64,000 nucleotides of DNA from Halobaculum saliterrae (GTDB taxonomy: Archaea > Halobacteriota > Halobacteria > Halobacteriales > Haloferacaceae): assembly GCF_009831625.1 (NCBI RefSeq), contig NZ_WUUS01000002.1:124001-188000 (forward strand). The letters run 5' to 3'. The notes beneath the pieces were generated by a model. It ran no database searches. It was not told where the DNA came from and saw only the letters and a program-made list of their open reading frames with translations. The position numbers and the translations under genes are program-made. Shown here one piece after another: positions 61,056 through 64,000 of the stretch (positions are counted from its first letter, which is position 1; each line of letters begins with the position of its first letter).

Positions 61056-61859
61056 ATGGCTATTGACGTCGGCGACGAGGTCAACCACGGGGACGACGTC
61101 GGGTTGTCACTGTTCGACGTCGACCCACGGCGGGCGATCCGTGGGGCCGTCGGAGTCGCCGTGTTCTTGGCCCTATGGTGGCTCGTCGCCCTGACCCAGC
61201 CGACCTACGTGTTACCGACGCCGCTGATCGTCGCCGAAACGTTCGTCGTCGAAGCCGCCTCCGGCGCCATGCTGACGGCGCTCGGCAGTAGTATCGTCCA
61301 CTGGTTCCCCGGCGCTGTGATCGGAACCGGACTCGGCATCGCAGCGGGGGTCGCGCTTGGATGGAACTCGTACCTCGACGACGTCTCGGCCCCGGTCGTG
61401 CGCGTGCTCCGGCCAGTGCCGCCGTTGGCGCTCATCGGCTTCGCAATCGCGTGGCTGGGGATCAACCACACGGGCGCCGCGTTCATTATCGCCGTCGGCG
61501 CGTTCTGGATCAACTTCTACGCGGCCTACGGCGGGGTGGAGGGCGTCTCCGACGATCTCCTCGACGTGGCTCGCAGCCTTGGGGTACAGGGTGACCTTGA
61601 GCTGATCCGGTCGGTGGTCCTCCCAGCATCGCTCCCGGAGATCACCACCGGGATCCGGACGGGGATCGGCCGGTGTTGGATGCTGGTCGTCGCCTCCGAG
61701 ATCTTCGGCGTCCCGGGGATCGGTCGGGAGATCCTCCGAGCCTCCAACAACCTCCGGGTCGATGTCGTCATCACGTACATCCTGGTATTGAGCATCATGT
61801 TTCTGATTGTCGACACTGGCTTTCGAGCGATCCAACGGAGGGTGCTAGCGTGGCGCTGA
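61056..61859 (+). CDS. ABC permease (SsuC/TauC type)
   Basis: A 267-residue permease with six helices. The EAA loop that contacts the ATPase is DDLLDVARSLGVQGDLELIR. The first helix is VGVAVFLALWWLVALTQPTYV. It starts 24 bp after the binding-protein gene and overlaps the ATPase start by 10 bp. Should form a homodimeric pore with 61850-62620. Confidence 0.88.
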   Translation: MAIDVGDEVNHGDDVGLSLFDVDPRRAIRGAVGVAVFLALWWLVALTQPTYVLPTPLIVAETFVVEAASGAMLTALGSSIVHWFPGAVIGTGLGIAAGVALGWNSYLDDVSAPVVRVLRPVPPLALIGFAIAWLGINHTGAAFIIAVGAFWINFYAAYGGVEGVSDDLLDVARSLGVQGDLELIRSVVLPASLPEITTGIRTGIGRCWMLVVASEIFGVPGIGREILRASNNLRVDVVITYILVLSIMFLIVDTGFRAIQRRVLAWR

Positions 61860-62620
61860 CAGACTCCAGTCGGCGGCGTCCGCGGGTCAGCATCGAGGGC
61901 GTCGGGCGACAGTACGATAGCCCGCAGGGAGTTGTCCAGGCGCTTGAGGGAGTCAGTTTCGGCGTCGAGGCCGGCGAATTCGTCTGTATCGTCGGCCAGT
62001 CCGGTAGCGGGAAGACCACGCTGTTCCGCATCATCGCGGGGCTGGAAGACGCCACTTCGGGGACGGTGTATCTCGGCGGCGACCCTGTCGAGGGGCCCGG
62101 ACCGAACCTTGGTCTCGTCTTTCAGGAGTACCACCTGTTCCCGTGGCGCACTGTCGCAGGCAACGTCGGCTTTGGTTTGGAGAAGCAGGGCGTCGACCAC
62201 GAGGAACAGGAGCGGCGAGTACGCGAACTACTGGAGTTGGTCGGACTTGACGGCTTCGCCGACAGCTATCCGCGTGACCTCTCCGGCGGCATGAAACAGC
62301 GAGTGGCGCTGGCACGCGCACTCGCTGTCGACCCGGAGCTCCTCCTGATGGACGAGCCGTTCGGCGCCGTCGACGCACAGACCAAGCGAATGCTCCAGAA
62401 CGAACTACTCGACATCTGGTCGGAAACTGGCAAGACGATCCTGTTCGTCACTCACGACGTCGAGGAGGCAGTCAAGCTCGCCGACCGAGTGGTCGTCATG
62501 GCCACGGACCCAGGACGGGTCCGAGAGATCGTCGAGATCGAGACAGAGCGCCCGCGCTCCCGGTCGGACACGTCGTTCGGCGAGTACTACGAACGGATCA
62601 TGAAGCTCATTCGGGCCTAG
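61850..62620 (+). CDS. ABC ATPase (SsuB/TauB type)
   Basis: 256 residues from GTG 61850 (VALTDSSRRRPRVSIEGVGR), which overlaps the permease end. Walker A GQSGSGKTTLF, Q-loop VFQEYHLFPWRTV, signature LSGGMKQRVALARAL, Walker B LLLMDEPFGAVD and switch His in FVTHDVEEAV. Typical for sulfonate/nitrate importers. Closes the ABC operon. Confidence 0.92.
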   Translation: MALTDSSRRRPRVSIEGVGRQYDSPQGVVQALEGVSFGVEAGEFVCIVGQSGSGKTTLFRIIAGLEDATSGTVYLGGDPVEGPGPNLGLVFQEYHLFPWRTVAGNVGFGLEKQGVDHEEQERRVRELLELVGLDGFADSYPRDLSGGMKQRVALARALAVDPELLLMDEPFGAVDAQTKRMLQNELLDIWSETGKTILFVTHDVEEAVKLADRVVVMATDPGRVREIVEIETERPRSRSDTSFGEYYERIMKLIRA

Positions 62621-62684
62621 GAGCGCCGCATCGGTGCGAGGGACGTCCGAACCAGGGCTGTGGAGACTGCGCTCCTTACGGACA

Positions 62685-62881
62685 TCAACTGAGCTCGAAC
62701 CATGATCGAATAACTGTGCCGCGTAATGGGATTGCGCTCGTCGGGACCGGTTCCATCCGGATCGCGCAGTCCACGCAGATCGGATGGGTGACCCGTTCGC
62801 CCTGTCCCTAGGTGTGGGCCTCGCCAGTCTCAGTGCCGGCGGCGCGTCGCAGAACGCGTAGCCGACGGGGGTCTGCTGCAT
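62685..62881 (-). pseudogene. Small zinc-finger gene, frameshifted, with a stop
   Basis: Starts MQQTPVGYAFCDAPP, then a one-base shift leads to GTETGEAHT, TAG (62808-62810), GQGERVTHPICVDCAIRMEP and so on. CD...HPICVDC suggests a treble-clef zinc finger of a small haloarchaeal family. The stop sits where Trp would be natural. The ATG overlaps the TGA of the upstream gene (TGATG). A second relic of the family lies at 16478-16530. Confidence 0.6.
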
Positions 62882-63150
62882 CACTCGCCTTCCGCGTCGG
62901 CGTCGCGGCCGGCCGTCCAGCCACGGTGGAAGACGGCCAGTTGTGTCGTCGAGTCGAATGTGTTGCCGCTCGGCTCGCGAACCAGAACTTGATCCTCGGG
63001 AATCGGAGTGACGATGTTGCTGAGCAAACAGGACTCGAGCCAGAGGACTACGAGCGAGAGGTCGTCGTCGATGAGGATATAGAAGCTGCCATCCGATCCT
63101 CGTGCAACTACGGATGATCCAAGGAGTCGATCACGTGCGGTACACGTCAT
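62881..63150 (-). CDS. Hypothetical small protein upstream of zinc-finger relic
   Basis: An 89-residue protein from ATG 63150: MTCTARDRLLGSSVVARGSD, GSFYILIDDDLSLVVLWLES and ending HRGWTAGRDADAEGE. I do not recognise it. Its TGA overlaps the ATG of the zinc-finger relic, so the two were an operon. The frame is open to 63249, but the extra N-terminus is basic. Could also be decayed. Confidence 0.45.
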   Translation of the reverse strand: MTCTARDRLLGSSVVARGSDGSFYILIDDDLSLVVLWLESCLLSNIVTPIPEDQVLVREPSGNTFDSTTQLAVFHRGWTAGRDADAEGE

Positions 63151-63394
63151 CGGTGGCGTCCTGCCCTGGTAACCTGACAGTTGGTGTGTGGCGCGGTCCG
63201 TGACCAGGCGTCCCGATCGTCGCCGCGATCCGTCGCTCGCGAGGTACACTCACGAGTAATCGACCCACGCAAGTGGGACGGGGAGTGCGAGCAACTGCAT
63301 CGACGAGCGAGTGTGAGGTGTGTTGGAGCCGTCTGTGTCAGTGTCAGCGGGCTCGGCTGACAGGGGAGTCGCGGAGGCGGGCTACCACCAACTG

Positions 63395-64000
63395 TCAGCC
63401 ACTCTGGGGTGCTTCCTCGTCTGTGAGATACACCACAAGTCGGTTGCGTCCCCGGCCACCTGTGTCAGCAACCACCTTCCGCGCTGAGTCACTCGCGAGC
63501 GATTCGAGCTTCTCGAAGACACGTCGGACTTCCGTCGAGGTGAGCTGTTCGTCGCGTTTCAGTCCGAGCTTCTCTTTGACGGTGGCTGCGGTGATGGTGA
63601 TCCGCCGCCCGTAGGCATCGGTTGCAGTCTTGCCCCACTTGCCGAGATGACTGAGGAGGTCTCGACAGCGATGGTGCACTGCGTACACGCGATCGGTGAT
63701 GTCGCGTGGACCATACTTGAGCAGGCGTGTGATGCGGTCTTCGTCTGCACCGCCGAGGGTGTCGTCAGTGTCGATGCCGACGGAATCGGCGACGGATTCG
63801 ACGATCCGACGGAGACGGGTCGTCTCATGACGCTGGCGTCCATCGGTTGCTTGCGTTTCGTCGGCTTCGGTGGGGTGGGCTTGGAGACAGTCGATGAGCG
63901 AGCCGTGTTCCTCGAGGAACGCATCTTGATCATCGGTGAGGTAGCCGCTCTCGTCGCCGACAAGGAGTTCGTCGACCCATGAGAGGTGGCGGTCGTGTTT
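63395..64000 (-). CDS. Partial gene, C-terminal 201 residues, function unknown
   Basis: A continuous frame from the window edge to the stop at 63395, reading HDRHLSWVDELLVGDESGYL, HPTEADETQATDGRQRHETT, DITDRVYAVHHRCRDLLSHL and ITITAATVKEKLGLKRDEQL to VVYLTDEEAPQSG. The end (TSTEVRRVFEKLESLASDSA...GRGRNRLVVYL) looks like a winged-helix DNA-binding domain. The start is outside the window. I cannot name the family. Confidence 0.6.
   Translation of the reverse strand, partial: KHDRHLSWVDELLVGDESGYLTDDQDAFLEEHGSLIDCLQAHPTEADETQATDGRQRHETTRLRRIVESVADSVGIDTDDTLGGADEDRITRLLKYGPRDITDRVYAVHHRCRDLLSHLGKWGKTATDAYGRRITITAATVKEKLGLKRDEQLTSTEVRRVFEKLESLASDSARKVVADTGGRGRNRLVVYLTDEEAPQSG

Noticed and set aside
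1-64000. tRNA, rRNA or CRISPR arrays
   Set aside because: No T-loop/acceptor pairs, rRNA-like blocks or regularly spaced repeats were seen on reading through.

Overview
The window is haloarchaeal. The proteins are strongly acidic, DNA is GC-rich with GA/GAC/GTC-rich codons, signal peptides are Tat type with lipoboxes, regulators are of the bacterio-opsin-activator HTH_10 type, a stand-alone HalOD1 domain is present, and many genes look leaderless with a TATA-like box about 27 bp before the start codon. No rRNA, tRNA, CRISPR array, integrase or intact insertion sequence was found. The many decayed genes and toxin-antitoxin pairs suggest an accessory replicon or a plastic chromosomal region.

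Left part (0-24 kb): an acetyltransferase, an orphan Tat lipoprotein, and a set of multidomain signalling proteins. These are two related REC-PAS-GAF histidine kinases (2538-6407 and 20624-23455), a PAS/LOV kinase (6906-8660) and a Bat-like REC-PAS-GAF-HTH_10 protein (11674-14547). Two of the kinases carry complete LOV photoreceptor signatures. Between them lie a rubrerythrin-like/glutamate dehydrogenase operon, a methyltransferase, an aldo/keto reductase, a cupin, a membrane glycosyltransferase, and a DNA-binding protein next to a TumE-like gene broken by an amber codon.

Accessory stretch (24-32.5 kb): two PIN-toxin/antitoxin pairs, several broken small genes, and one 1668-residue GHKL-ATPase/DUF3883-like protein that is a plausible defence gene. 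A 170-codon frame with three internal stops sits just upstream of the large gene. Next come a Cache/HAMP histidine kinase paired with an OpuAC-type binding protein (32.6-35.4 kb).

Right part (36-62.6 kb): the main interest, a sulfur (sulfane/persulfide) island. It holds DUF302, two TusA, DsrE, an SQR-like flavoprotein with DUF1641, two rhodanese-metallo-beta-lactamase (persulfide-dioxygenase-like) proteins, two YeeE/YedE transporters, a PiT-family permease, a TSUP exporter, two thioredoxins, thioredoxin reductase, a glutaredoxin-like protein, a deleted CoA-disulfide-reductase-like gene and an SsuABC/TauABC-like ABC transporter. Two paralogous small HTH regulators, each with a Cys-x5-Cys pair, lie near the two ends. 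A recurring promoter element (core TATTGTA..GTAA.CCC) lies before many of these genes, usually just upstream of the TATA box, and also precedes one of the regulators. I infer a thiol-switch regulon for reactive sulfur species. The right end has a decayed zinc-finger gene and a partial gene that runs off the window.
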